This document shows positions 32,987-45,289 of a DNA stretch of 64,000 nt, in pieces. The DNA comes from Dugong dugon (taxonomy: Eukaryota > Chordata > Mammalia > Sirenia > Dugongidae): contig CM057469.1 in assembly GCA_030035585.1 (NCBI GenBank), positions 22,500,501 through 22,564,500 on the forward strand, in the 5' to 3' direction. Numbering within the stretch: position 1 is the stretch's first letter; each line of letters starts with the position of its first letter. Made by a program: the position numbers and the translations under genes. The notes below the pieces were generated by a model. That model was not told where the DNA came from. It did not search any database and saw nothing but the letters and a program-made list of their open reading frames with translations.

Positions 32987-33754
32987 TAATAGAAACATCT
33001 AAACTGGGAACCATTGGCTGGTCTTCTGGTTGTCTGGACCATTTTCCTGTATAAAATGAAGAGCTTGACCTAAATGAGCTCCAGGATCCCCTTCCTCATT
33101 GCTGCTTCATGATCGTAAATCATGCTCTTTCCTGAGGTAATCTCAGTGCAACTAGTCTATCACATTTGTTAGGACCAGCACCCAAGCACAGTCACTCAGC
33201 CACTTCAACACACCTCTTTAAATGGCTTTTTTCCTACAAGCCTGCTAAACAAAATGCAATCTAAACTGACTCTTCAGTTTTGAAAATACCCTTCATTTGT
33301 TCTTGTCGTCTCCTCACCTCCTGAGCCAGCCACTTAAGCACAAATGAAAGCATCAAAGGTTAATGCAAGCATTTGAATTCACCTGAATTTGTCACTTTTC
33401 AGTGGGCTGTGTCAGTAATGTTTAGGCCCTAGAAAGAACTCAACTCTCAGAAAGAAACAATCCCATTAATAACTCAAAAAAGTCTAGAAGCTATGAAATG
33501 CAGCACTTTTTCCAGCACAGACAATAGCCATGTGATTGCTCTTCCTAAAACTTTCACGATACGAGACTGTGACCAACCCCTCTTCATCATGGAGGCAGCA
33601 AAGCTAAAATGACAGTAAAGTAGGTTTCAACTCCTGCAAGATTTTACTCCTCTGTAATCTCACAACTGGATTCATGGGTCATACTCTTTCCCTTTAGAGA
33701 TCCTATTTCAATGCCCATGGCTGAACACTAAAAGCAACAGGAAACTGAAGTGAA
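32987..33754. other. No recognised element
   Basis: Unassigned non-coding sequence. Confidence 0.45.
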
Positions 33755-33814
33755 GAAGGTTAGTTAGCTTGCCCAAGGTCACTCCACCAGTAAGTAAAGA
33801 AGCTATATTCAGAT
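33755..33814 (-). repeat. MIR fragment
   Basis: 'ttagcttgcccaaggtcact' is antisense MIR; it runs directly into a SINE. Confidence 0.6.
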
Positions 33815-33921
33815 TATAGAGTAGAACTGTACCATAGTGTTTCCAAGGAGTGACTGGTGGATTTAAACTGGTCCTTTCTATTAGCAGCCAAGCTTTTAAC
33901 CACTGCACCACCCGGGCTCCT
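33815..33921 (-). mobile_element. SINE type B lacking its 3' tail
   Basis: Antisense head 'gcaccacccgggctcc' and middle 'ccatagtgtttccaagg' are present, but the 'gactcatagcgacc' tail is absent. Loss of the 3' end is not expected from retroposition, so a later deletion at the MIR junction is likely. Confidence 0.85.
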
Positions 33922-34118
33922 AAGAGATATAACTCGAGTGTGTGTTCTTAATCCTTACCCTACTCCCACTGCTTCTCCATGCAATGATTTGGATAATGGA
34001 TTATATGGAAGCAAGAATCAGTTAAGATCTCATTGAGAGTTAAAAGATATTGTAACTGTCTAGGCAAGAAATAAGACACACTTTAATTAAGGTACTAATA
34101 TACCATGAACTTCCAAAG

Positions 34119-34425
34119 GATTTACAAATCAGTCTTAGAAGAAATACAATCAGGATGCCCCTTACAAGGGAAGACTTTGACTCACTTTGGACACGTCATC
34201 AGGAAAGACCAATTGCTAGAAAAGGACATCATACTTGGTAAAGTAGAGGATCAGCAAAAATGAAGGAAGCCCTCAATGAGATTGATTGACATATAGCCAC
34301 AACAATGGACTCAAACATGTCAATAATCATGAAGGTGGAACAGAACCAGGAAGCATTTTGTTCTGTTATACATATGGTCTCCATGAGTCAGAGCCATCTC
34401 GATGGTCACTAGCAATAACAACAAC
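34119..34425 (+). mobile_element. RTE LINE 3' end
   Basis: Sense RTE terminal coding and 3' region: 'tttggacacgtcatcagg', 'aaaaggacatcatacttgg', 'gattgattgacatatagcc' and tail 'ctccatgagtcagagcc' plus AACAACAAC. Too short and mutated for a protein domain. Confidence 0.88.
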
Positions 34426-35449
34426 ATCACTGTAGGAGTGAATTACATTAAGGAGGTAGAAGGTAGATAGATATGGGGACTGATTTGATGTAGGGGATGA
34501 GGGAGGGTTGAGATAGAAGACGCTTAGATTTTTGTCTTGGGTAAGCAGTAGAGTTACTCGTTCAGGTAGGGTACACAAATAATAAGTTCAATTTTGGTCA
34601 TACCAATTGTGAGTATCTCCATTCTGGTGGAGAGGTCCAGTAGATCGTTGTCTAAATAGTGGTTTGCTTGGCCACTCCTGCCTCTTAAGCATTTGGCCAC
34701 TTGCTTAATGGAGAATTCTAACTGCAGCCACCTCAGCTATTAACTTCTGGAAGTCTCAGTCACCCATGGTGAGGTCTACTCTCTGGCAGCCTCCAATCCC
34801 CCCACCAAAGCAGGAGCCACCGCAGCTCTGGCCTTCAAACCTGACCTCACTGGATCCGCGGAGGCTCTGGCTTCTCCCACCACTTCTGAACTCAGATGAA
34901 GTGCTACACTGAGAAACTGGATTCCCTAACAGCTTCCCATAGCCTGCAAGTACAGGGAAGTTAACACTTCATGTGGTGAAATTAACTAATAAGAGACAAG
35001 AGATGGAGAGAGCCAGCAGATAAATTATTCTCCTTGCTTCCCCACAACTGACTTTTGTGCTGTCCACAGAACAGTGATTCCAACAGCTCGTCTGGAGGCA
35101 TCCCATGTGACCAAGCAAAAACAGCTGTGCTTTCTCAGAAGCTGTAGCCAACTTAGCCATGTACCAGTTTGTATTTGTTTCCTCTTCTTCTTTTTCCCTC
35201 ACTTCCGATTTTCTGGATTATTCCTCTTATCTGAATAAAGCATTAGCTTATAAACTTTGCTTAGGGGTCTGTTTTTTAGGGAGCTTGGATTATGATAATT
35301 GGTGCAAGGAGTTGCCCTGTAAAGCAGACTCTCAGCTTGAGGTTTTGACATTGGATTTCTCATCTGTCTAAAGGCAATAAGAAGCCCATTCCCAGAATAA
35401 GTGTGATAGCAAAACCTCCTGGCATGTAGAGCGCCACAAATACTAAAGC
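34426..35449. other. No named element
   Basis: Non-coding. The part 34925-35345 has an AATAAA ('gaataaagcattagc') and an LTR-like feel, but I cannot assign a family or find ends. Confidence 0.4.
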
Positions 35450-35616
35450 TTACCCTGGTGGTGCAGTGGTCAAGAGCTACTGTTGCTAACCGAAAGGTCA
35501 GCAGTTCAAATCCACCAGGCATTCCTTGGAAACCCTATGGGGCAGTTCTACTCTGTGGTATAGGGTAGCTATGAGTTGGAATCCACTCAATGGCAATGAG
35601 TTTGGTTTTTTGGTTT
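35450..35616 (+). mobile_element. SINE type B
   Basis: 'accctggtggtgcagtggtc', 'gctaaccgaaaggtcagc', 'gaaaccctatggggcagttc' and 'agctatgagttggaatcc' with a G/T-rich tail. Confidence 0.93.
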
Positions 35617-36449
35617 TCACGTGCATTCAGATGCATTTAATTGGGACAAGGTGCAAGTGGAACAGAAAGAGATGAGAGACCAGGTGGCCACTGTACTTAA
35701 TTGGTTACATATAAGGACAAGAATAATTATAAGGGGTGTGGCTTGAGGTGAATATTTTTTATAGCATTGAAGATTTTGCTAAAAAATTTTTTAAAAAATG
35801 AAATAAAAACAATCAGTACAGGGTATATAATTGCAATTTAAGAAATATAAAATTTAGGAACACTTTGTGGCTGCTTTATAGGAGATCATTGCCACCTGTG
35901 GCCTTAGGGCATACTTTGCTGAAAAATCAGATCTAAGGTCTTATTATCAGTGTGGTAGAGTTGCGAAGGAGGCTGAATGCATAGCCTTGACAAGTTCCAA
36001 TGTCAAGTCATGGCCTTGAGAGGGAAATAATGGAACTGAGGCCTAGAATGTAGACATTTGGATGGATTAGTGACCATCTTATATTTAAATCCTTCTGGAA
36101 GGCACATCTTTCTTCACCTTGCCAGAGAAGAGTAAATTTTCCTTGTCTGGAAATGATACAAAAACCTCATCTAAATGAGGTGGCTTATAATAGGGTATTA
36201 GGTTTCAAATTCTACCCTCCTGACTCCTCATTGACTTCAGGCCAATAATTAGGGTCAGACCTCAGCACAGCCTGAGAAGGGAAGTATAACCTATGGTTAC
36301 ATGCCAGGAAAAATAGCTTATATGCCAAAGGAATTGCAGAGCATGGCTATGATGTACCAACAAGAACTTGGAGAACAGGTGTGAAAGAGGATCTTTAGTA
36401 TGTTATTGCCTCCAGCTAGTATGGGGAGCAAGCTGGAGCAGTATGAATG
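35617..36449. other. No recognised element
   Basis: AT-rich unassigned sequence. Confidence 0.45.
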
Positions 36450-36651
36450 TCGTTGTTAGTTGTCATCTAGTGGATTCTGACTCATGGTGACCCCATGTAT
36501 GCAGGGTAGAACTGCTCCGTAGGGTTTTCAAGGCTGTGACCTTTCAGAAGTAGATCGCCAGCATGTCTTTCCGGGTGCCTCTGGGTGGGTTCGAACTGGA
36601 ACCTTTCAACTAGTAGTCGAGTGCTTATCCATTTGCACCACCCAGGGGGTC
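36450..36651 (-). mobile_element. SINE type A
   Basis: Antisense: 'tctgactcatggtgacccc', 'ctccgtagggttttcaagg', 'tgcctctgggtgggttcg' and 'gcaccacccaggg'. Confidence 0.92.
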
Positions 36652-37242
36652 CTGCAGGATAAATAGGGAAGACTTAATTGACATGGGAGAAATTCACCCA
36701 TGACTTAGGATTCAATATTCTGTCCTACAAAGACAAGTGTATCAAAGTGTGGTATAGAAAAGCTATGAGGATTCATGGGCCTGCTATATTAGTGAAGCAT
36801 TTAACCAAGGACTTCTGCCTGAAACTGGTTGTTATGTTTTGTTGATATGTATCTCTGAAGACTGGGCATGACAATAGCCTAAAATAATGAAATAGAGATG
36901 CTAGAATCTCTTTGGTCTAGAATTGAGAAAGAGGTTAGGAAGCTCAGGGATGTGGAAAGCAAGGATGGATTTGTATATAAAATCAGAAACCCAACATTTG
37001 GCAATGTTTCCTGGGGTGGGGAGGTGTCATAGGGTGCTCATTTCACCAAGACAACCAAGGATGAACAGTGAAGGAGGAGAGGTACCAGTATCTGTGAGAA
37101 GCTTATCGATGCTCTCTTCTGTAGGTCAGGGTTGACAATAGGAGATTCTACCATGGAACTGGACTCCCTTATGTCAATGGGTATGATGGGATTCTGGAAA
37201 ATTAGAGGCCAAGTGTAGCATTTAACTCTCAGAAGCCAAGTA
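36652..37242. other. No recognised element
   Basis: Unassigned sequence before the RTE insertion. Confidence 0.45.
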
Positions 37243-37251
37243 GACATGTAT

Positions 37252-38141
37252 GCTGTTGTAATGTACCGTCCAGTTGGTTCCAACTCACAGTGATCCTGTG
37301 TACAGCAGAATGAAACACTGTCCAGTCCTGTACCATCCCCACAAATGTTGGTATGTTTAAGTCCATTGTTGCAACCACTGTGCCAATCCATCTTGTAGAG
37401 GGTTGTCATGGATCGAATTATGTCCCCCCAAAATATGTGTCCACTTGGCTAGGCCATGATTGCCAGTATTGTGTGATTTTCCACTATTTTGTCATCTGAA
37501 GTGATTTTCCTATGTGTTGTAAATCTTATCTCTATGATGTTGATGAGATGGATTAACAGCAGTTAGGTTAATGAGGCAGGACTCAATCTACAAGACTGGA
37601 TTGTGTCTTGAGCCAATCTCTTTTGAGATGTAAAAGAGAGAAGCAAGCAGAGAGACATGGGGATCTCATACCACCAAGAAAGCAGTGCCAGGAACAGAGT
37701 GTGTCCTTTGGACCGAGGGTTCCTGTGTGGAGAAGCTCCTAGACCAAGAGAAGATTGATGATAAGAACCTTCCTCCAGAGCCAACAGAGAAAGCCTTCTC
37801 CTACAGCTGACACCCTGAATTTGGACTTCTAGCCTACTAGACTGTGAGAGAATAAACTTCTGTTTGTTAAAGCCATACACTTGTGGTATTTCTGTTATAG
37901 CAGCACTAGATGACTAAGACAAGGGTCTTCCTCTTTTTCGCTCACCCTCTACTTTACCAAGCATAATGTCCATTTCCAGGGACTGGTCCCTCCTGATAAC
38001 ATGTACAAAGTACGTGAGACAAAGTCTCACCATCCTTGCTTCTAAGGAGTATTCTGGTCATACTTCTTTCAAGATAGATTTGTTCATTCTTCTGGAAGTC
38101 CATGGTATATTCAATATTCTTCACCAACACCATAATTCAAG
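37252..38141 (-). mobile_element. RTE LINE 3' part, split by an LTR
   Basis: Two antisense RTE pieces, 37252-37403 ('ccagttggttccaactcac' end) and 37922-38141 ('gataacatgtacaaagtacg', 'ccatggtatattcaatattc'), join seamlessly once the LTR is set aside. A 9-bp direct repeat gacatgtat (37243-37251, 38142-38150) marks the RTE insertion. Confidence 0.9.
37404..37921 (+). mobile_element. Solo LTR, MaLR-like family 1, copy 3, inside RTE
   Basis: 518 bp, TG to CA, with an exact 5-bp duplication of RTE sequence, agggt (37399-37403, 37922-37926). The TATA site reads 'gatgtaaaag', so this copy has a mutated box. The LTR family therefore stayed active after this RTE had inserted. Confidence 0.95.
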
Positions 38142-39714
38142 GACATGTATATTAGTTTTATATTGCTAAATCCATTTATTAACTCTTAACAGTTTGTCTG
38201 CAGATTCTTATATATTTTTACATACATGATTATGGGGTTTGTGCATAATTAAGAGCCATTTCATTTTCCTTTCTTTCCTGTCCTTATAAGTTTTATTTCC
38301 TTTTCTTAACTTATTGCTTTTTATGGACCTTTATTTATAATGCTAGCACCTTTGTCTTACTCCTGATCTCTAAGGTAAAATATTTCATTATTTCATCATT
38401 AAGTATGATGTTTGTTAAAGATTTTTTGTAGATATATATTTTCAGTTTAAGGAAGGTCTTTTATCTTCCTAGTGTGCTAACAGTTTTCATTATCATCATC
38501 ATTAGTAATGGGGGCTGAATTTTTAACTATTTCTGAATTTATGAAAATGGTTTATTTTTATCCTTTCTGTTAATGTCATGAGTTATATTGACTGCTCTTT
38601 GAATATTAAAGCACCTTTATATTCCTCAAATAAGTTCAATATTTTTGCAGTGTATTTTTGTTTTATACACTTAGTTACTTAGTTTGCAATTTGACATCTA
38701 TGTTCATGAGAACTTGACCTTAACTTTCCTTTCTAGTAATGTGTTTGTCAATTTTTGGTATTGGGTTAATGTCGGCCTCATAAAACAATTCGGGAAATAT
38801 TCCCTCTTTTTCTATACTTGAAAGAGTTTTTGAGATTGACATTATTTCTTCCTTAAATATTTGGGATAATTAATAAATTAGACCATCTACATCTTGACAT
38901 TTCTTCATAATAAAAATTTTAATAACAAATTCAATTTTGTTAATAGTTTTAGGACTTACGGCTAAGTTCTTATCAAAGAAACTTTTCCAGTTCACTGTCA
39001 AATATAATAGTTTAAGTTGTTAACACTATGTTATTATTATTTGTTATTATCTGTGGGATCTGTAGTGATGTCCCTTTTTTTATTACTGACTTTCACAATT
39101 TATGTTTTTTACTCTCTTTCCCCTCTTGATTAGTCTTGCTGAGATTCTTCAATTTCATTTATGATTTTGTAGATTCTGTTTTTGCATTGTTATGTTTTCT
39201 GTTGTGCATTTTTTTCATTTCATTGAGCTTTTACTCGTATGTTTTCTTTGATTTGTTGTTATTTTTCTATTTTTTAAGATGAAATCTTAGCTTATTTTCT
39301 GCCTTGCTTCTTGCATTTAAATCTATATAGTCCCTGTTTCTAAACTCCATTTCTGCTTTATCTCATCAATTTTGACATGGCATATTTTCATTAAAATTAA
39401 ATTTAAAATATTTTCAAATATCTATCTTAATTTATTTTTTGAATTATTATGTTATTTAGAAGTTTATTGCTTAATATTCTTAACATCTGGAAATTTTCTG
39501 GTTGTCTTTTTATTGATGATTTCTAGTGTAATTCCACCATAATTAGAGAATGTATTCTCAATTATTTCAATTCTTTGAAATGTACTAAAGTTTGTTTTCT
39601 GATGTAGCAAATGGACAGTTTTGGGCATAATGTTATCTATATATGAAGTATGTAATGTTCACATTTTCTATATTGCCACTCTTATTTTATCTCTTACTTC
39701 TGTTACCTATTGAG

Positions 39715-39879
39715 AAAACCAAAAAAACCAAACCTATTGCTGTCGAGTTGATTCCAACTCATAGCAAGCCTATAGGACAGAGTAGAACCACCCCACAGGG
39801 TTTCCAAGGAGCAACTGGAGGATTCGAGCAGCCAACCTTTTGGTTAGCAGCTGTGACTCTTAACCACTGTGTCACCAGC
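39715..39879 (-). mobile_element. SINE type B nested in L1
   Basis: Antisense: 'gctgtcgagttgattcc', 'cagggtttccaaggagc' and 'ttaaccactgtgtcacc', with an A-rich 'accaaaaaaaccaaacc' tail. Confidence 0.92.
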
Positions 39880-40404
39880 TGTGTTAAAGTCCCTCACTTT
39901 GATTAAGGATTTATATATTCATTATAAATTTTGTCAAATTTTGCTTCAGATATTTTGAAGCTATCTTATTAGGTTCATGCAAATTTACAATTATATATTT
40001 CTGATGGATTGAGTCATTTATTACTATTAACTGTCCATCTTATCTCTAGTAATGTCTTTTGCTTGAAGTGTACAGCTTCTGGAATTAATATAGCTATACC
40101 ACCTTTTCTTTGGTTACTCTTTGCATGGTATATACTTTAATACCTTCTAATTTTTAACCTTTTTGTGTGTTTGTATTTAAGCTGGATCTCTTTTAAGCAA
40201 CATATAGTTGAATTATTTTCTTCTTTTTCATTCACTTAGATAACCATAGTCTTAGTATTTAGTCCATTTATATTATCATTACTGATGTATATGGCTTTAT
40301 TTTATTCTACTTTTTCCTATTTGACACACCTCTTCTTTGTTTTTCTCCTTTCTTGCCTCTTTTATTAATTATATATTAATTAGTTACTAATTAGTTAACA
40401 GTAG

Positions 40405-40612
40405 CTCCCTGGATAGCACAAACACTAAAGCACTTGACTACTAACCAAAAAATTGGTGGTTCAAACCTACCCAGAGGCATCTCAGAAGGCAGACCTGTCA
40501 ATCTTCTTCTGAAGGTCAAGTCTTGAAAACTCTATGGAGCACAGTTCTACTCCGACACACATATGGTCTCCATGAACCAAAATTGACTAGACAGCAACTA
40601 ACAACAACAACA
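40405..40612 (+). mobile_element. SINE type A nested in L1
   Basis: 'gctccctggatagcacaaac', 'caaacctacccagaggc', 'aaactctatggagcacag' and an AACAACAACAACA tail. Confidence 0.9.
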
Positions 40613-41061
40613 AATAGTTAATAACACTAATACTTAATAAAATATTTTTATCATTGTATTTTCCCTTCTACTAGTTTGGTATTATTCATTCTTTTACTAT
40701 TATTTTACTGGTACCCTGGAGATTATAAAATGTATCCTTGACTTATTACAGTCTAATTAAATTATTATTTTTACCACTTAAGCCAATAATGCTAGAACTT
40801 TAGAGTATGCTAACTTTATTTAACCCCTTCCCAACACTTGTGTTATTCTTGCCATGTATTTTAATTCTTATTTTTGAAGGATATTTTCACTAGTTTTAGA
40901 ATTCTAAGTCACCAGTTTATCTTCTTCCAGCACCTTAGAAATATCATTCTGTTATCTCCTGACTTTCATCCTTTCTATTGAGAATTTGGCTATCATTTTA
41001 AAGTAATGTGTAATTTTCTGATTTTTACTTTAACATTTATAGGTTTTACTATTTGCACTTA

Positions 41062-41212
41062 AAAATCCATTGCCATCTAGTCAATTCCAACTCTTAGTGA
41101 TCCTATAGGACAGAGTTGAACTGCCCCATAGGGTTTTCAAGGAGCAGCTGGTGGATTTGAACTGCCGACCTTTTTGTTAGCCGAGCTCTTAACCACTGTG
41201 CAACCAGGGCTC
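41062..41212 (-). mobile_element. SINE type B nested in L1
   Basis: Antisense: 'ccattgccatctagtcaatt', 'catagggttttcaaggagc' and 'gtgcaaccagggctcc'. The direct repeat is imperfect, ctatttgcactta / ctatttgtgctta. Confidence 0.92.
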
Positions 41213-41668
41213 CTATTTGTGCTTAGGTGTTGTTTTGTTTGATTTATTTAGCTTGCAACTTGCAGTGCTTCTTGGATCTGGGGGTTGATGTCTTTGATCA
41301 GTTTTGAAAAATTCTCATACATTTTCTCTTCAAATATTGCTTCTACCCTTACCTTCTTTTATCTGTACATTAGAGCTTTTCGCTGCAACACACACATCTC
41401 TTACATTCCTTTCTGCATTTCTTATTTTCTTAATTTTATGTATTTTCTGTTGACATGTCTTCCAGCATATTAATCCTTTCTTCTGCTGTGTCAAAACTGC
41501 TGTTAAATTAACACATCCTTTTAATTCTTAATTTCAGCTATATATATTTTTCTGTTATAAAATTTAAATTTTTAAAATAAATTACAGCTCTCTGGCAAAG
41601 GTCTCCATCTTTTAATTCATTTTCTCCATCTTTTTACTTCTATATTCTTGAGCACACTGATCATTTTC

Positions 41669-41863
41669 CCTTTGCCGTTGAGACAGTTCCTACTCACAGC
41701 AGCCCTATAGGATGGAGTAGAATTGCCCCATATGATTTCTAAGGCTGTAAATCTTGACAGAAGCAGACTGCCACATCTTTCTCCCACAGAATAGCTCATT
41801 GGCTTGAACCATTGACCTTTTGTTTGCAGCTGACCCCTTAACCACTGTGCTACCATAGCTACT
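41669..41863 (-). mobile_element. SINE type B, long form
   Basis: Antisense with the extra middle 'ctaaggctgtaaatcttgac' and 'ctgccacatctttctccc'; head end 'ctgtgctaccatagc'. Confidence 0.88.
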
Positions 41864-42200
41864 TTAAAATTCTTGTTTGCTAGCTTACTATCTGGATTGC
41901 CTTTAAATCTATTTATTGTTTCTCCCCCACACCACCCCTACCCTTGGCTTATAATCGTGTTCCTGTCTCTTGGCATGTATAGTAATTTTTTATTGAAAGA
42001 CAAACATTGTATACAAAAGTTATAGAAGCTCCAGTTAATATTTCCCCAGAAAGCATTTACCTTTTTCTTTGGTGGACATATTAGAGAGGGAGCTTGTAAT
42101 TTACACCAATCAGAGACTGTGTCGAGTCAAGGCTATATTTTATTTTTGGAAATGTTCTGTTTACCTCTACTCATCCTGAATCCTAGGATGTAGATTTTCA

Positions 42201-42695
42201 GGGCTTTCTACAGGGAATCTAGCATGCCCATTGGAAGTCTTTGCCTTGGCAGATCCTGAACTCTTAGTTCTTATCTCAGTGTCACGGAGAGACTGCAGAA
42301 CGGACTGCTTGGAATTTCAGAGGATTTCTGCTGAAGTTTATAGCCTTCCCACTCATTCAGATTCAGAATATGGAAAATTCCTGCAGGGGAGAAAGGACTG
42401 TACACCAAGCTGTTTTCTACTCTTTCCTTCTCACTGAAATGTTGCTTTTCTAAGTTTCCAATTTTGTCTCTCTAGTCCCATGAGGCTTTCATGTTCTCTT
42501 CTAGTTTCTTCCTCCAGCTACAGCCCTCTGCCTGGGCAAAACCAAAATTCTCAACCTCTTGGTTTGCAACTAGAATTGACAAATGTCCTCAGTTAAAAAC
42601 TGGCTGCCAAACAGGAATTCACCTCTGAAGTTTTCACTCTGCAGAATATTGGCTCCTTTAGTCCTTGCTCCTTCTGCAACTGTCTGATGTCATTA

Positions 42696-42698
<3 letters not shown>
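42201..42698. other. No named element
   Basis: May be the decayed far end of the L1 block, but I cannot confirm it. Confidence 0.35.

Positions 42699-42738
<40 letters not shown>
42699..42738. repeat. (AT)20 microsatellite
   Basis: A perfect AT dinucleotide run of 40 bp, self-complementary and able to form a cruciform or hairpin. Confidence 0.98.
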
Positions 42739-42743
<5 letters not shown>

Positions 42744-44274
42744 TTGGGGGGCTTTTCTAGTTCTTCTCAGAGGAAATGTAGGTCTGCAACAAGCTATTCT
42801 ATCCTACTTGGCAATAAACTATTCTATCTTACATGGCAACAGAAATCCAATTCACCCTTATGTGAGTGGAAAGTTGGATCTGGGATATCTTCAAGATATC
42901 TCTTTTTCCTAAGAAAAGAGATATTTCAAACTGAATATGAATTTTGAAATAGTTGACTTAGAGAGAAAGGAAAGTTACCTCAGATTTTGAGTCCATGGGA
43001 AGCTGTCGTGAGTGAAAAGCAAATGAAGTAGGAAAAGCATGATGTAGATAATGAAATATTTAAAATTTTGGCCACTCTAAATGAATCACGTGAGATCACA
43101 GTACCTGTAATACTCATGCTTTTTGCTTGTGTTCTCCAATACCCTTGAACTATAGTAGTAATTATTGCTTAAATCTGTAGAACTGCTTTGGACTAGATCT
43201 AGGATAATGAAAAGGGTCAGGCAGTACATCATCATGACCTGATCTTAACGAGTCCTTAAGGGGGTAGCAGAAGAATGGTACTTGATAGAAGTGACAAGAA
43301 CCCAACTTGGGAAGCCTTCAGTTAGAAAACTCACTAAGGTTTATTGTTCCTTCATAGACACCTCCTCCCAGGGGTATTTATCTTAGGAAGATATTTTATA
43401 GTAAACAGTGCAAAGGTAAAACCCTGTAATGATGGCATTCCTAGTACTCTATCAGTACATGTAAGGCTGGCTCTGCTTATTGGTCAGGAAAATCTGTGTT
43501 CACGGTTACACAGGGGTTAGGTATAAATCTGATCTGTTGCATGCCTGACACCCAATCTCACTTCCCCTATGTGGAAAGAAATGAATTTATTGTCCCTTGT
43601 TTCTCTTCCATTCCTCTTCTACCTATCTAAAAAATAGAAACTTTCCTGCCTGGTTTATTTTATAAGGAGAAAGTGTAGTTCTAAGTGACTGCAACAGCTC
43701 TCGAGTTGAGATTAATGTCTGATTGTGATGCTATTGCCTTGAGAAAAAGAATGGCCAGCTTTTAAGTTAGTGGGGTCTGCGAGTAAATGAGAAAGCTACT
43801 AGAGATCAAAGAAAACAGCACAACTCAGGGCTGCTGGTGGATTTTAAACTTTTTGTTGTTGTTGTTACTGATTTTATAAAGCTGAGTTACTTAGAAACAA
43901 TCATATATATATATCTCATTATCGGCAATTACATAGCATTATCAATATATATAATTTCCATTGATTTTGTTGATGATTTTGTGTAATTAGTTTCTGGGAA
44001 ACTTGAAGGAAAAAATGTGACAGAAATTCATCCAAAGTCAAAGAGAATACCTTAATATTCTTATCCTGTAAAAGCAGCTTAGCAAAATTATCTTCCTATA
44101 ATTAGGCAATGGGATAAATATTTTAAAAATTTGGCAGATTGATTTAACCTCTATGTACTTTACTTAAAGTGGTTTTTATGGTAATTTCCTTCCAATCATT
44201 TAGTCATCAATAGAATTTTAAAAATTCTGAGTTATTCCTCCAACATTAACACAGATTCACTGCCCTCTAATGTT
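42739..44274. other. No recognised element
   Basis: About 1.5 kb of unassigned AT-rich sequence, with a short (GTT)n patch at about 43854-43866 and a 'tatatatatat' run near 43907. Confidence 0.5.
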
Positions 44275-44640
44275 CCTATCTAATCTTTTGAATTGCTGTT
44301 GTCAATTTGATCCCTTATAAATAGTTCTTAAGAGAGCATAATGTTCAAGGCAGACATTTTTTACTCATTAAGCTTAACTATTATTTGGTTTAAAGAAGGC
44401 TTCAGGGGATATTTCTGGTTTAAAGTTTAAATATTGTCTCAGTTCAATTGTTTCAGGGGTCCATCCAATTTTCATAGCTTCAGGAAGTCTGGAGTCCAAG
44501 AAAATTTGAAATTCTGTTCTGCATTTTCATCCTTTTGATCAAGATTCTTCTGAAGAATCTTGATCAAAATGTTCAGTAATGGTAACCAGGCACCATACAG
44601 TTCTGGTTTCATGGCAAAGGAGGCAGGTGTTCCATGGTGG
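44275..44640 (-). mobile_element. L1 3' UTR fragment, antisense
   Basis: The antisense counterpart of 27440-27830: 'gttgtcaatttgatccc', 'ggtttaaagaaggcttcagg', 'tggtaaccaggcacca' and 'tttcatggcaaagg'. It contains a 37-bp near-perfect palindrome at 44533-44569. Confidence 0.82.
44533..44569. repeat. 37-bp palindrome in the L1 3' UTR
   Basis: Two 18-bp arms (44533-44550 and 44552-44569) are exact reverse complements around a single T. The arms begin 'ttttgatcaag' and centre on 'attcttc'. The homologous place in the sense copy (about 27512-27550) keeps a degraded version. Confidence 0.95.
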
Positions 44641-44769
44641 CAATCAGCCCCACATTCCATATCTTCCTCCTATTCCTGACTCTGCTTTTTCCTCTGTTGT
44701 TCCAGGTGAATAGAAACCAATTGTTGTGCCTACATGCTCATTTTTTTAAGTTAAAAATGTATAGAAGGA

Positions 44770-45123
44770 TGTTATGGCTTGAATTGTGTCTCCAAAAATG
44801 TATACTGAAGTTCTAGTCCCTGTACCTGTGGATATGACCCTGTTTGGAAATAGGGTTTTTCTTTTGTATGTTAATGTGGTCATACAAGTGTAGGGTGGGT
44901 CCTAAACCTAGTCACTTCTGAGTTATTAAAAAAAGCAGAATAGACACAGAGATAGACACCAAGGAACACCAAGGAATGCTACCAACAAGGAAGGACCACC
45001 CCCTAGAGCCACGCTCTGAATTCAGACTTCTAGCCTCCTGAACTGTAAGAAAATAAATTGCTGTTCCTTAAAGCCTCCCACTAGTGGTATTTTTTGTTGT
45101 AACAGTTCTAGATAACTAAGACA
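44770..45123 (+). mobile_element. Solo LTR, MLT1-like
   Basis: Opens 'tgttatggcttgaattgtg', contains 'gaccctgtttggaaatagg', 'gtgtagggtgggtcctaa' and 'agacttctagcctcctgaac', and ends 'gataactaagaca'. The 5-bp flanks aagga / aagag match only in part. Confidence 0.85.
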
Positions 45124-45289
45124 AAGAGTATACTGTGAAAATGCTCCATCCCACCCCATCGCTCACCACCCAATTTACCTCCCCATGGGTAACCTGTATT
45201 ATCATAATTTTCTTGTGTAGCCTTTTAAATATGTTTTATGTATAGTCAAACAAATACATTTTATATATATATATTTTACCCCACTTCTG

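Larger units (their letters stand above)
38151..42200 (-). mobile_element. Ancient L1/HAL1 ORF-region remnant with nested SINEs
   Basis: Antisense L1 phrases run through the block: 'tggtattgggttaatgtcgg', 'cctcataaaacaattcggg', 'cttgaaagagtttttgag', 'gtctaattaaattatt' and 'tctgttatctcctgactttc'. It is strongly decayed with no open reverse transcriptase frame. Four SINEs interrupt it. The far end (after about 41880) is less certain. Confidence 0.65.
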
